Shown one piece after another: positions 36,485-44,841 of a stretch of 64,000 bases of DNA; position 1 is the first letter of the stretch; the number at the start of each line of letters is the position of its first letter. Below the pieces are notes generated by a model. The model had not been told where the DNA came from and searched no databases. It was given only the letters and a program-made list of their open reading frames with translations. The stretch comes from an uncultured Roseburia sp. (GTDB taxonomy: Bacteria; Bacillota; Clostridia; Lachnospirales; Lachnospiraceae). Location of the stretch: contig CAMXSH010000001.1 of the NCBI GenBank assembly GCA_947246475.1, forward strand, positions 1 through 64,000, given 5' to 3'. The position numbers and the translations under genes were made by a program.

Positions 36485-36934
36485 TCAGTAGATGAGCAGG
36501 AATAAGTTTTTGAGCATCCACTGAATCAGTATGATGACAATGCCTATGTAAACATAACAGATACGGAAAGAAAGTCCTCTTGCAAAAGGAGATTTGCGGG
36601 AGGCTTTCTTTTTATTTTTTCTATCATATAACCATTTCAGCGTATGGCTTGTCATGAACAGGACATACATCATGAAACAGTAAAAGACAAAGGGATGATA
36701 GCGGAAGCATGAGAAGAAATGTCCCTGCAGCAGTGATGTAAAAGCGCGGGTTCCCCCGCAGCCAGGACAGTAAAGGCCAGTGATCCGGTGGAAGAGGCAG
36801 GGGTATAGCAGCTGTGGAAGATTTACGACCCCCAGGTTTTGTAAAATAGATGCGATGATACCAGCGATAAACAAGATAAGACCAAAGCGGTATAAAACTT
36901 TATCAGTCAGAGGAATCACCTGCTTTCCACACAA
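36485..36934 (-). CDS. DUF2752 membrane protein
   Basis: A 149-residue protein with the family motif ITGLYCPGCGGTRAFTSLLQ, which has a CPGCG pair of cysteines, and three to four membrane segments. It converges on the second DUF4190 gene with only seven bases between stops. DUF2752 function is unknown. Confidence 0.88.
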   Translation of the reverse strand: MCGKQVIPLTDKVLYRFGLILFIAGIIASILQNLGVVNLPQLLYPCLFHRITGLYCPGCGGTRAFTSLLQGHFFSCFRYHPFVFYCFMMYVLFMTSHTLKWLYDRKNKKKASRKSPFARGLSFRICYVYIGIVIILIQWMLKNLFLLIY

Positions 36935-37015
36935 AATAGTTTGTTATGAAACGGGTTCAAATTGGTGCCGTCGAGCCAAGTTTGCTAAAACTTATTTTAA
37001 CACATCAGAAACGGG

Positions 37016-37073
37016 TTGACAATGTGGTTTATAAATGATAAACTAAAGAAAAAAGGTTTATTGATAATAAACC
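37016..37073 (+). promoter_or_regulatory. Promoter and twin operators of the BlaI-type repressor
   Basis: TTGACA, 17 bases, TAAACT (37016-37044). Two related dyads lie over and after the -10: GTTTAT-aaatg-ATAAAC (37027-37043) and GGTTTATT-gat-AATAAACC (37055-37073), centred 29 bp apart. Their shared TTTAT/ATAAA arms and position suggest autoregulation by the BlaI protein encoded next. Confidence 0.6.
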
Positions 37074-37092
37074 GACAAGCAGGAGGGGTGTT

Positions 37093-37449
37093 ATGAGGGA
37101 TAATTTATTATCTGAAAGTGAAATGGCATTTGCAAGAATTGTGTGGCAGAACGAGCCGATTCGTTCTGGAGAGCTGGTAAAACTGTGCAGTGAAAAACTG
37201 GGTTGGAAGAAGCCTACCACCTACACTGTGCTCAGAAATCTCTGTAAAGCTGGGATCTTTAAAAATGAAGATGCGGTAGTATCGGCGCTCATTACCCAGG
37301 ATGAATATCTGGCGCAGGAGAGCAGCAAGATTGTCAACGAGCGGTTTGACGGATCTATCGCCCGTTTTGTAACAGCATTTGCAGACAAATCCAAATTGAG
37401 CAGAAAGCAGGTCGAGGAATTGAAAAAATTCATTGAGGAGTGTGAGTAA
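37093..37449 (+). CDS. BlaI/MecI-family transcriptional repressor
   Basis: A 118-residue winged-helix repressor: MAFARIVWQNEPIRSGELVKL, then KKPTTYTVLRNLCKAGIFKN as the recognition region and the C-terminal dimerisation helices (SRKQVEELKKFIEE). BlaI proteins bind dyads and are removed by cleavage after BlaR1 signalling. AGGAGG precedes the ATG. It lies immediately before a broken BlaR1-type gene, so it may have lost its inducer. Confidence 0.92.
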   Translation: MRDNLLSESEMAFARIVWQNEPIRSGELVKLCSEKLGWKKPTTYTVLRNLCKAGIFKNEDAVVSALITQDEYLAQESSKIVNERFDGSIARFVTAFADKSKLSRKQVEELKKFIEECE

Positions 37450-38311
37450 ATGAGAGAATGGCTGGAGGAAGCAGCAGGTGTCTTTACAGCAAATGCCCTG
37501 CTGAATTACATATGGGAACTGTGTATGTCTGTGTCTGTAATCATCTTGTTTTTATTGCTGCTGCGTCCCTTGTTCAAGCGTCTGCCCCGGATTGGTATGT
37601 ATCTTCTTTGGGTGCTGGCAGTATTTCGAATCCTGCTCCCTGTACCGATCACTGGGATCTATCATCTGTTCCCGGAACAGGTGGAACGCGCCATATCCCA
37701 GAATGCGCAGATTTTGTCTCCCGTACAGATTCAGGACAGGCTGGAACCAGGGAAAGGGGATTTAAGCGGCGAAGGAAGCCGTTCCTATCCTTTTAATAAA
37801 GAAACGATGATGGGGACGAAAGAAGTTTCACATTCAGTGAATCCGGAAATTGAAAAAAAAGCGGTCGAAGAAACCGTGACAGATATGGAACCAGAGGTCT
37901 GGCTGTCAGCCATACCCATGGACGCCGTTCTGTGTCTGGTTTGGTTTGCAGGGGTGCTTTTCTGCCTGATCTATGTGGTCTGTTCCCTGGCGGCGAACCG
38001 TCGGATGTTCCGTCATACAACCCTTATATCAGAATTCCTTTGCTCTGGGAGTGAAAGAGAATACGATCATAACAGCTACCAGCAAAGGGATTTTTGAGGC
38101 TGAATATGAGGAGGATGAGCTGCATAAGGTGGTAGAGGTGGAAAAAGATAATCTATATTATCTTGGTTCAGACAGTTACGTTGTGGGGGGACAGGTGTAC
38201 AAAGGCGCAGATGGAAGATATTTTCTCCAGAACATGAAAAAAAATGGTGAAAAGTCCATTTCCTGCTTTTATGGTCCCCTGGAAAATCAGGGAAGTGGAA
38301 AAAAACCTTGA
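37450..38311 (+). pseudogene. BlaR1-type M56 peptidase, internally deleted and frameshifted
   Basis: It begins right after the BlaI stop. The first about 195 residues have the BlaR1-like membrane part (FLLLLRPLFKRLPRIGMYLL, AVFRILLPVPITG), then a stop at 38097. A second frame continues from about 38018: GVKENTIITATSKGIFEAEY ... YYLGSDSYVVGGQVYKGADG, ending at 38311. The HExxH zinc site expected between them is absent from both frames. An internal deletion plus frameshift near 38020-38035 is the simplest reading. The tail is from an unrecognised domain. Confidence 0.7.
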
Positions 38312-38337
38312 CATACCGCGCTTCTCTATGGTAAAAT
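38308..38337 (+). promoter_or_regulatory. Promoter of the infC-rpmI-rplT operon
   Basis: TTGACA, 18 bases, TAAAAT. The -35 overlaps the stop codon of the preceding broken gene. Confidence 0.75.
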
Positions 38338-38357
38338 AGCAAAGGTGCAAAAAGCAG

Positions 38358-38476
38358 AGTTATCCACTCTCACCTTGCCGCCATATGAGGAGCGCGCAAT
38401 GGTCAACCATTTTTTCAAAATGAGAGAATACTGAATTTATGTGGATAGCTGGCTTTAAAAACAGTTATCTTTTTTT
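38358..38476 (+). promoter_or_regulatory. L20-type leader attenuator before infC
   Basis: GATAGCTG (38444) pairs with CAGTTATC (38462), followed by seven T: an intrinsic terminator. The upstream segment AGTTATCCAC (38358) can instead pair with GTGGATAGCT (38441), helped by CTCTCA (38367) with TGAGAG (38421). The two structures exclude each other, forming a terminator/antiterminator pair. In Bacillus a comparable leader is repressed by L20, encoded two genes down; that effector is inferred here. Confidence 0.7.
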
Positions 38477-38498
38477 ATTACATTTGGAGGTGCAGGTT

Positions 38499-39005
38499 AT
38501 CAGCGATTTAATGATTAACGAGCAGATTCGCGACAGGGAAGTGCGCGTGATCGGCCCGGACGGAGAACAGCTTGGAATTATGTCAGCAAAAGAAGCTTAT
38601 CTGAAAGCAAAAGATGCTGACCTTGATCTGGTTAAGATTGCCCCGACGGCAAAGCCGCCGGTCTGTAAGATCATCAATTACGGAAAATTCCGATATGATC
38701 AGGCAAGAAAAGAAAAAGAGGCCAAGAAGAAGCAGAGAACGATTGATGTGAAGGAGATTCGTCTTTCGCCGAACATTGATACAAATGATTTAAATACAAA
38801 GGCTAATCAGGCTCGTAAATTCCTGTCCAAGGGTGACAAGGTGAAAGTGACCCTTCGTTTCCGTGGCCGCGAGATGGCGCATAAGGATGTCGGACGTGAA
38901 GTTCTCAATGCATTTTATGAGAAGTTAGAGGACGTCGCTGCGATCGATAAGGAAGCCAAAATGGAAGGAAGAAGCATGATCATGTTTTTAACAGCCGCAA
39001 AATAG
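38499..39005 (+). CDS. infC: Translation initiation factor IF-3, probable AUC start
   Basis: IF-3 binds the 30S subunit and checks start codon and initiator tRNA. The sequence has the two IF-3 domains joined by a lysine-rich helix (INEQIRDREVRVIGPDGEQL; KVKVTLRFRGREMAH). GGAGGT ends at 38491, and seven bases later an in-frame ATC (38499) is at ideal distance. The ATG at 38511 is 19 bases from it. A rare start (AUU in E. coli) is the known basis for IF-3 autoregulation, so AUC is the likely start here. If the ATG is used, the protein is four residues shorter. Confidence 0.93.
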   Translation: MSDLMINEQIRDREVRVIGPDGEQLGIMSAKEAYLKAKDADLDLVKIAPTAKPPVCKIINYGKFRYDQARKEKEAKKKQRTIDVKEIRLSPNIDTNDLNTKANQARKFLSKGDKVKVTLRFRGREMAHKDVGREVLNAFYEKLEDVAAIDKEAKMEGRSMIMFLTAAK

Positions 39006-39046
39006 TGGTAGATATCTGCTACCAAATATAAATGGAGGAAATAATC

Positions 39047-39250
39047 ATGGCAAATCAGAAAATGAAGACAAAAAGAGCCGCTGCAAAGCGATTCAAAGTA
39101 ACCGGAACTGGTAAACTGGTTCGCAACAAAGCTTACAAGAGCCACATCCTGACGAAAAAAACCACGAAAAGAAAAAGAAATCTCAGAAAATCAACTCTTG
39201 TGGATGATACCAACGTAAAGACAATGAAGAAGATCATGCCATATATCTGA
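39047..39250 (+). CDS. rpmI: 50S ribosomal protein L35
   Basis: A 67-residue basic protein ([20 protein letters not shown] ... [17 protein letters not shown]) with the usual L35 length. GGAGG precedes ATG 39047; a frame extension upstream is rejected. It is the second gene of infC-rpmI-rplT. Confidence 0.97.
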   Translation: MANQKMKTKRAAAKRFKVTGTGKLVRNKAYKSHILTKKTTKRKRNLRKSTLVDDTNVKTMKKIMPYI

Positions 39251-39277
39251 TGGATTGGCGAAGGAGGTAAATGACAA

Positions 39278-39634
39278 ATGGCTAGAATTAAAGGCGGATT
39301 AAACGCAAAGAAAAAACATAAAAGAGTATTAAAGCTGGCAAAAGGTTACAGAGGCGCCAGATCCAAACAGTACCGTGTGGCAAAGCAGTCAGTAATGCGT
39401 GCCCTGGAGACTTCTTACACAGGAAGAAAGCAGAGAAAAAGACAGTTCAGACAGCTGTGGATCGCACGTATCAATGCGGCAGCACGCATCAATGGGCTTT
39501 CTTACAGTAAATTTATGCATGGTCTGAAGCTTGCAGAGGTAGATGTAAACCGTAAAATGCTTTCTGAGATGGCAATCAGCGATCCGGAAGGATTTGCAGC
39601 TCTTGTTGACGTGGCAAAGAGTAAACTTGCATAG
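39278..39634 (+). CDS. rplT: 50S ribosomal protein L20
   Basis: A 118-residue basic protein of the normal L20 length ([40 protein letters not shown]). It binds 23S rRNA early in assembly and in related bacteria represses its own operon through the leader upstream of infC. AGGAGG precedes the ATG. It is the last gene of the operon. Confidence 0.97.
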   Translation: MARIKGGLNAKKKHKRVLKLAKGYRGARSKQYRVAKQSVMRALETSYTGRKQRKRQFRQLWIARINAAARINGLSYSKFMHGLKLAEVDVNRKMLSEMAISDPEGFAALVDVAKSKLA

Positions 39635-39697
39635 TTTAATGACGCCAATGAGCTAATTTTGACATAGTTTTAAGTTAAACTGTCTATAATGAATTTA

Positions 39698-39733
39698 GAA
39701 AGGGTACTTCATCCAGATGAGGTACCCTTTTTA
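39698..39733 (+). terminator. Terminator of the infC operon
   Basis: AAAGGGTAC pairs with GTACCCTTT around an inner CATC-CA-GATG stem, followed by TTTTT. It lies about 65 bases after rplT and before the M14 gene. Confidence 0.8.
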
Positions 39734-39775
39734 GACCAGACGGAATTAGCACGTCGTACAAAGAGGTGGGGAAGG

Positions 39776-41476
39776 ATGAAAATTATAAACAGTAAAAAAA
39801 TATGGCTTGGAGTATGGATGATCCTGTCACTTGTTCTGAGCTGTATGGTGTGGGAGCCAGCGAAGGCTGAACAGACCGATGGGGCGGGGGATTCTGCCGG
39901 AATCCAGACGCCTTCTCTGGATGTGCCCTCATTTCCTTCGGAAACTCCTGTCCCTGCCGAAGTACCAGCACCTACAGAGGTGCCATTGCCACCGACGCCT
40001 GTTCCCACTGCCTCCCCGGCTCCCTTGATGCTGAAAAACAAAAACGCGGCATACCGCGCAGGGAAGCAGAAAGGAATCGGATATGGAAAGATAAAAAAAG
40101 GAAAGATATACCGTATATCATCTTATGGTTCCGATCCCGTTAAATTGGTGCCATCGAAGAAATCTACCTTTCGCATAACAGGCGGGATACGGAAAAAGGA
40201 TATTACGTCAAAGAAAATAAAGGTTTCCCAGGCTGGGGTTGTATCCTGCACCGATAAGGCAAGGGACAAAAAACAGTATGCCATTGTACAGGTGACGGCA
40301 AAGGAAACTGGGGAGAGCATTTTCGTATATATTTATTTTGCTCCGCGTATCTATGCAAAGACCCCGGCAAAACAGGTGGTGTATCAGGGGAAGACGACGA
40401 GGCTGTCATATAATTATTCTGCCAAAAAGATAAAATTCACTTCTTCTAATAAAAAAGTGGCGCGTGTTGACAAAAAAGGGATCGTAACGGCGAGACAGAG
40501 GGGGACGGCTGTCATTGAGGCAAAGGTCAGAGGGTCCCAGAAGAACTTAGTTAAAGTGAAAATCATTGTAAAAGAAGAACCCTGGCTGGTGAATGACAGG
40601 GACACAGTCTACAGTTACGAGGATATGACAGAGGATCTGCAGCAGATCGCCAGAAAATACCGCGGCAGGGCGGCGTTAAAATGTCTGGGAACCAGCGAAG
40701 ATGGGAGAAACATCTGGTGCCTTCGCATTGGTAACCCTTCCGCAGGGAGAAAACTTCTGCTGGATGGGGGCATCCATGCGAGAGAATGGCTGAATTCACT
40801 GATGCTTATGCGGAAGAGTGAGGAGATACTGAGGCAGTATCCAGAATATAAAAACACGCTGGCACATACGTGCCTTTATGTGGTGCCCATGATCAATCCA
40901 GACGGCGTGGCCATCTCCCAGTCCGGATTTGGTTCTATCCGTAACAAAAAGTTGAGAAAGGTCTGCAAAAAGACAAAAAAACCTGCCCGCACATGGAAAG
41001 GAAATGCCAGAGGGGTAAATCTGAATCTGAATTTTCCCGGGGGCTGGAACACAAAAAATAAATCCGAAAAACCCGATGGGATGACCTATCCGGGCACGAA
41101 AGCAGCATCGGAAAAAGAGACGAAGGCAATGATAAGGTTTGTCAACAGCATATCCGGGCTCAGGGAGGCGCTGAACTATCATTCCACTGGGAGCATTCTC
41201 TACTGGAATTATAACGTGGAAGGGACGCCCGCCCTCTATAGCAGGCAGAAGGCGCTGGCAGAAAAGGTGAATCAATTTACCGGCTACCGGCTTATGCCAA
41301 AATCTATCAGCACAGATCCCAACGGCGGTTTTGGCGACTGGCTGATCTACAACAAAAAAATTCCCAATGTGACGGTCGAGACAGGATCTGTCATGTGTCC
41401 GCTTCCTCATTCACAGCTGGGGAAGATCACCCGGGAAAACAGCAGCCTGATCTCCTGGTTTGCGGGAAGCAGATAA
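39776..41476 (+). CDS. Secreted M14 zinc carboxypeptidase with Big_2 domain
   Basis: A 566-residue exported protein. The signal peptide (residues 1-33) is followed by a Pro/Thr/Ala linker, then a cationic Big_2-like module (residues about 160-240: KIKFTSSNKKVARVDKKGIV, TARQRGTAVIEAKV). The M14 peptidase domain follows: DGGIHAREW holds the H-x-x-E zinc site, NYHSTG the third zinc His, and VTVETG the catalytic Glu. It probably trims peptides or cell-wall stems outside the cell. ATG 39776 with GAGGTGGGG is preferred. The Big_2 module type recurs in the secreted proteins at 54-62 kb. Confidence 0.88.
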   Translation: MKIINSKKIWLGVWMILSLVLSCMVWEPAKAEQTDGAGDSAGIQTPSLDVPSFPSETPVPAEVPAPTEVPLPPTPVPTASPAPLMLKNKNAAYRAGKQKGIGYGKIKKGKIYRISSYGSDPVKLVPSKKSTFRITGGIRKKDITSKKIKVSQAGVVSCTDKARDKKQYAIVQVTAKETGESIFVYIYFAPRIYAKTPAKQVVYQGKTTRLSYNYSAKKIKFTSSNKKVARVDKKGIVTARQRGTAVIEAKVRGSQKNLVKVKIIVKEEPWLVNDRDTVYSYEDMTEDLQQIARKYRGRAALKCLGTSEDGRNIWCLRIGNPSAGRKLLLDGGIHAREWLNSLMLMRKSEEILRQYPEYKNTLAHTCLYVVPMINPDGVAISQSGFGSIRNKKLRKVCKKTKKPARTWKGNARGVNLNLNFPGGWNTKNKSEKPDGMTYPGTKAASEKETKAMIRFVNSISGLREALNYHSTGSILYWNYNVEGTPALYSRQKALAEKVNQFTGYRLMPKSISTDPNGGFGDWLIYNKKIPNVTVETGSVMCPLPHSQLGKITRENSSLISWFAGSR

Positions 41477-41503
41477 AAAATAGATAAAAAATTGAAAAAA
41501 CAT

Positions 41504-41532
41504 TTGACAATGGGAGGGAAATCTGGTATTAT
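41504..41532 (+). promoter_or_regulatory. Promoter of tRNA-Leu
   Basis: TTGACA, 17 bases, TATTAT, 23 bases before the tRNA. Confidence 0.8.
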
Positions 41533-41555
41533 AGTCAAGCAGTGTTAAATTGCAT

Positions 41556-41638
41556 GCGGAGTTGCTGGAATTGGCAGACAGGCATGACTAAGGATCATGT
41601 GTCTCTGAGACGTGTGGGTTCAAGTCCCATACTCCGCA
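41556..41638 (+). tRNA. tRNA-Leu (anticodon AAG)
   Basis: The 83-base class II tRNA has a 7-bp acceptor stem (GCGGAGT/ACTCCGC), a long variable arm (TGTCTCTGAGACGT) and the T-arm GTGGG-TTCAAGT-CCCAT. The anticodon stem CATGA/TCATG encloses the loop CTAAGGA, so the anticodon is AAG (reads CUU, probably as inosine). CCA is not encoded. A34 is uncommon in bacteria outside tRNA-Arg, though known for Leu in some Firmicutes. Confidence 0.9.
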
Positions 41639-41640
41639 TT

Positions 41641-41681
41641 GACAAAATGATGGGAACCGCCTTATATGGGCGGTTTTTGTC
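41641..41681 (+). terminator. Terminator behind tRNA-Leu
   Basis: AACCGCC (41655) pairs with GGCGGTT (41669), with outer GACAAAA/TTTTTGTC arms and a T5 run. It separates the tRNA from the amidase gene. Confidence 0.8.
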
Positions 41682-41734
41682 GTTACAGCTCAATTGTGCC
41701 ATTAAATTGTGTAAAGATGAGAAGAGAGGGGAAA

Positions 41735-42463
41735 ATGAACATGAAGTTAAAAATAAAAATAGTATCAGCAGTCATTTTGACAGGCTTGTGCCTGTTATTT
41801 TCGGCAGCAGATGCAAAGGAAGCCTGTGCGGCGAGACAGAAGGTTGTGGCGATCGATGCGGGGCATCAGCTGCGGGGAAATAACGCTAAGGAGCCCAATG
41901 GTCCGGGTTCTTCTACAAAAAAAGCAAAGGTGACTTCGGGGACTTCCGGCTGTGCGACAAAACTGCCTGAATATAAACTGAACCTTCAGGTGGCTAAGAA
42001 GTTAAAGAAAGAACTGGTAGAGCGGGGCTACAAGGTGGTTATGGTCCGAACCGGCCACAATGTAAATATATCCAATGTTCAGCGGGCGCAGGTGGCAAAC
42101 CGGGCAAAAGCAGACGCCTTTGTGAGAATCCATGCAAATTCATCCTCCAGCTCATCGGTCAGCGGAGCGCTGACTATTGCCCCAACGAACAAAAACCGGT
42201 ATCTGTCGAAAAAAGTGCGCAGCGCCAGCCAGAAATTTTCCCAAAAAGTTATTGCTGCCTTCTGCCGTGCTACTGGAGCAAAGAACCGTGGCGTCATGTA
42301 TACGGACACGATGACGGGGATTAACTGGTGTAAGATTCCTGTAACCATAATTGAGATGGGATTTATGAGCAATCCGGCGGAGGATCGGAAGATGTCTTCG
42401 GCGGCATATCAGAAAAAGATGGTAAAGGGAATTGCAGACGGAATAGATTCCTATCTTGCTTGA
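41735..42463 (+). CDS. Secreted N-acetylmuramoyl-L-alanine amidase (Amidase_3)
   Basis: A 242-residue exported zinc amidase that cuts between MurNAc and L-Ala in peptidoglycan. A signal peptide (residues 1-34) precedes the catalytic fold: VVAIDAGHQ (zinc His), FVRIHANSS (second His) and IIEMGFMSN (catalytic Glu). It has no separate wall-binding repeats. ATG 41735 follows GAGAGGGG. It lies behind a tRNA terminator; a promoter for it is not clear. Confidence 0.9.
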   Translation: MNMKLKIKIVSAVILTGLCLLFSAADAKEACAARQKVVAIDAGHQLRGNNAKEPNGPGSSTKKAKVTSGTSGCATKLPEYKLNLQVAKKLKKELVERGYKVVMVRTGHNVNISNVQRAQVANRAKADAFVRIHANSSSSSSVSGALTIAPTNKNRYLSKKVRSASQKFSQKVIAAFCRATGAKNRGVMYTDTMTGINWCKIPVTIIEMGFMSNPAEDRKMSSAAYQKKMVKGIADGIDSYLA

Positions 42464-42484
42464 TGCCATTTTTTGTGATACAAT
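42456..42484 (+). promoter_or_regulatory. Promoter for the SEC-C/fba pair
   Basis: TTGCTT, 17 bases, TACAAT with a TGA extension. It overlaps the end of the amidase gene and lies about 160 bases upstream of the next gene. Confidence 0.5.
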
Positions 42485-42642
42485 AAATTTCGACGAACTT
42501 ATTAGTAAGCAGCTTACGCAATTTGGTTTGTGCAAATCATGTGTGAGTGCTTATGCCAGTCAAGTATGAAATGAGTAAATTATGGGGCTGCCGCCCTGTC
42601 CGGCAGAATGAAAACAGAGAAAAAGCCAGGGAGGTCAATTAA

Positions 42643-43152
42643 ATGGCATTATTACAGGAATGGAGAGATTATGCATACGCAGAGGATATGCAGAATTCGA
42701 AAAAGGGAGAAGAACTTTGGAGAAATTACTTTGAACTGGAAAGAGGAATCTACGAGCAGCTTCTGGCGAACCCAGAGGAAGTAGTCGAGGGAACTGTGGA
42801 GGGGCTGGCAGAAAAATATGAGGTGCCCCTTTCTATGATGGTTGGATTTTTAGACGGTATCAATGACAGTCTAAAGGAGCCCAATCCCATCGACACCATG
42901 GAGAAGGATACACAGGTAAAACTCGATATTGACTGCGAAAAATTGTATTACAATATGGTCGAATGCAATGCTGAGTGGCTGTATACGCTTCCCCAGTGGA
43001 ACGAGATTCTGACCAAAGAGCGTCAGAAGGAGCTGTACCGCAAACAGAAAGACTCTGGTACGGTTCGCAATGAAGAACCAAAAGTGGGAAGAAATGAGCC
43101 CTGTCCATGTGGCAGCGGAAAAAAATATAAACATTGCTGCGGTAGAAAATAA
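42643..43152 (+). CDS. SEC-C motif protein
   Basis: A 169-residue protein ending in a SEC-C zinc motif ([18 protein letters not shown]), similar to the SecA C-terminus that binds zinc and SecB or ribosomes. The N-terminal 140 residues are mostly helical with no recognised domain. It is 49 bases before fba. Its function is unknown; the SEC-C tail suggests contact with ribosomes or export factors. Confidence 0.82.
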   Translation: MALLQEWRDYAYAEDMQNSKKGEELWRNYFELERGIYEQLLANPEEVVEGTVEGLAEKYEVPLSMMVGFLDGINDSLKEPNPIDTMEKDTQVKLDIDCEKLYYNMVECNAEWLYTLPQWNEILTKERQKELYRKQKDSGTVRNEEPKVGRNEPCPCGSGKKYKHCCGRK

Positions 43153-43201
43153 TAATTCTTCCTTATAGGAGGGATGATCAACAAAAAATGGAGGTAAGGA
43201 T

Positions 43202-44065
43202 ATGTTAGTTTCAGCAAAAGAGATGCTTACAAAAGCAAAGGCAGGAAAATATGCGGTAGGACAGTTTAATATCAATAATCTTGAGTGGACAAAATCAATT
43301 CTTCTCACGGCAGAAGAGTTAAAATCCCCAGTTATCCTTGGTGTATCTGAGGGAGCGGGAAAGTACATGTGCGGTTATAAGACTGTTGTGGGCATGGTTA
43401 ATGGAATGTTAGAGGAGCTTGGAATCACTGTTCCGGTAGCGCTTCATCTTGATCATGGCAGCTATGAGGGAGCAAAGGCATGTATCGAAGCAGGCTTTTC
43501 TTCCATTATGTTTGATGGCTCTCATTATCCCATCGAAGAAAATGTGGCGAAAACAAAAGAACTGGTAGCTGTCTGCAATGAAAAGGGAATGTCCATCGAG
43601 GCAGAGGTTGGTTCTATCGGTGGTGAAGAGGATGGAGTTGTTGGCGCCGGAGAATGTGCAGATCCGGAAGAATGTAAGATGATTGCAGATCTCGGTGTCA
43701 CCATGCTGGCGGCCGGAATAGGTAATATTCACGGAAAATATCCGGAAAACTGGGCAGGTCTCAGCTTTGAGACACTGGATGCCGTACAGCAGCTGACAGG
43801 AGATATGCCGCTGGTACTTCACGGTGGAACAGGAATCCCTGAAGATATGATCAAAAAGGCGATCAGCCTTGGAGTTTCTAAGATTAATGTAAATACAGAG
43901 TGCCAGCTTTCTTTCGCAGATGCGACACGTAAATATATTGAGGCAGGAAAAGACCTGGAAGGAAAGGGCTTTGACCCGCGCAAGCTCCTGGCTCCAGGTG
44001 CCGATGCCATAAAGGCTACAGTAAAAGAAAAAATGGAATTATTTGGTTCAGTTGGAAAAGCTTGA
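43202..44065 (+). CDS. fba: Class II fructose-bisphosphate aldolase
   Basis: A 287-residue zinc aldolase of glycolysis cleaving fructose-1,6-bisphosphate. Zinc-site motifs are VALHLDHGSYE, GNIHGKYPENW and LVLHGGTGIP; the phosphate-binding SKINVNTE is also present. Close tagatose-bisphosphate aldolases cannot be excluded, but the length and motifs favour FBA. GGAGG precedes the ATG. Confidence 0.95.
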   Translation: MLVSAKEMLTKAKAGKYAVGQFNINNLEWTKSILLTAEELKSPVILGVSEGAGKYMCGYKTVVGMVNGMLEELGITVPVALHLDHGSYEGAKACIEAGFSSIMFDGSHYPIEENVAKTKELVAVCNEKGMSIEAEVGSIGGEEDGVVGAGECADPEECKMIADLGVTMLAAGIGNIHGKYPENWAGLSFETLDAVQQLTGDMPLVLHGGTGIPEDMIKKAISLGVSKINVNTECQLSFADATRKYIEAGKDLEGKGFDPRKLLAPGADAIKATVKEKMELFGSVGKA

Positions 44066-44139
44066 TTAGTATAACGTCATATAAAACAGCCATACTATTC
44101 CTGTAACGTTAACACATTACAAACAGGAGGAATACAACA

Positions 44140-44409
44140 ATGGCTAAGAATTTTTTAGACGATTTCAATGAAAAAAACAGCACAAACAACAACTCGAACA
44201 ACAGCACAAAGAATAGTACAAACAACAGGTCAAACTGCTCAAACTGCCGGAATTCTTCAGGCTGCAAGAACAGCACAAACAACAACTCGAACAACAGCAC
44301 GAAGAATACAAGCAGCAACTCAAGCAACAATTCCAGCAACAGCTCTAGTAAGAATTCCAGCAAAAATTCTACTAAGAATGCAAACAATTCTTACAACAGC
44401 ACAAAGTAG
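44140..44409 (+). CDS. Asn/Ser-rich low-complexity small protein
   Basis: The 89-residue product has a short conserved-looking start (MAKNFLDDFNEKNS) and then almost only Asn, Ser, Thr and Lys, with NCSNCRNSSGCKNS in the middle (three Cys). It has no hydrophobic segment. AGGAGG at correct spacing, an ATG and a clean stop support translation. An internal 40-bp direct repeat (44176 and 44269) built part of it. The function is unknown; the composition resembles coat, adhesion or phase-separating proteins. Confidence 0.7.
   Translation: MAKNFLDDFNEKNSTNNNSNNSTKNSTNNRSNCSNCRNSSGCKNSTNNNSNNSTKNTSSNSSNNSSNSSSKNSSKNSTKNANNSYNSTK
44176..44308 (+). repeat. 40-bp direct repeat inside the Asn-rich gene
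   Basis: The segments 44176-44215 and 44269-44308 match at 39 of 40 bases (AACAGCACAAACAACAACTC...). They encode the same NSTNNNSNNSTKN sequence and suggest expansion by repeat duplication. Confidence 0.85.
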
Positions 44410-44520
44410 TTTGCCACAGCGATCAGGCCGTCACCATCTGGAGGCGGCTTGATTTACGCAAAGGCGGTCACGTTTTACATAATCGTGTCATATAATGTAA
44501 TAAAAAAGAACGTGATAAGT

Positions 44521-44841
44521 ATGAGTTTTTCGATAATACCCATCCAGGATCTGGAGAATTATCTTAGAAGACCGGGAACAATTCTCATAGATTTACGGGA
44601 GGAAGAAGATTATGAACAGGGCCATATAAAAGGGGCTAAAAATATACCTTATGAGCGCTGGCAGGTGGAAAAAGAGACCTGGACCCACAGATACGATACC
44701 GTGGTATTTTATTGTGAACGGGGGAATCAGAGTATGTATGCGGCGAGGGAGATGAACAAGAAGGGCTATTATGCCATCAGTATCGCCGGGGGATACCAGG
44801 GATATAAGGTATGGAAAAGAAAGGAAACGAAGGCTGAATGA
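44521..44841 (+). CDS. Rhodanese-like sulfurtransferase domain protein
   Basis: A 106-residue single-domain rhodanese. The substrate-loop CERGNQSM carries the active Cys; LIDLREEEDYEQGHIKGAKN and GGYQGYKVW are characteristic. It would carry sulfur as a persulfide. The ribosome site is weak (GAACGTG). The stop overlaps the next start (ATGA). Confidence 0.85.
   Translation: MSFSIIPIQDLENYLRRPGTILIDLREEEDYEQGHIKGAKNIPYERWQVEKETWTHRYDTVVFYCERGNQSMYAAREMNKKGYYAISIAGGYQGYKVWKRKETKAE

Noticed and set aside
39659-39690. Promoter TTGACA ... TATAAT before the M14 gene
   Set aside because: Spacing is 20 bases and transcripts would enter the infC-operon terminator at once.
40796-41410. 204-residue ORF antisense to the M14 peptidase
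   Set aside because: Opposite the catalytic domain with conserved motifs; no start signals.
42643-43152. SecA fragment
   Set aside because: Only the SEC-C tail is shared; the ATPase domains are absent and the gene looks complete.
44109-44387. Leu/Phe-rich 92-residue ORF antisense to the Asn-rich gene
   Set aside because: Its repeats come from the low-complexity sense gene, and it lacks a ribosome site.
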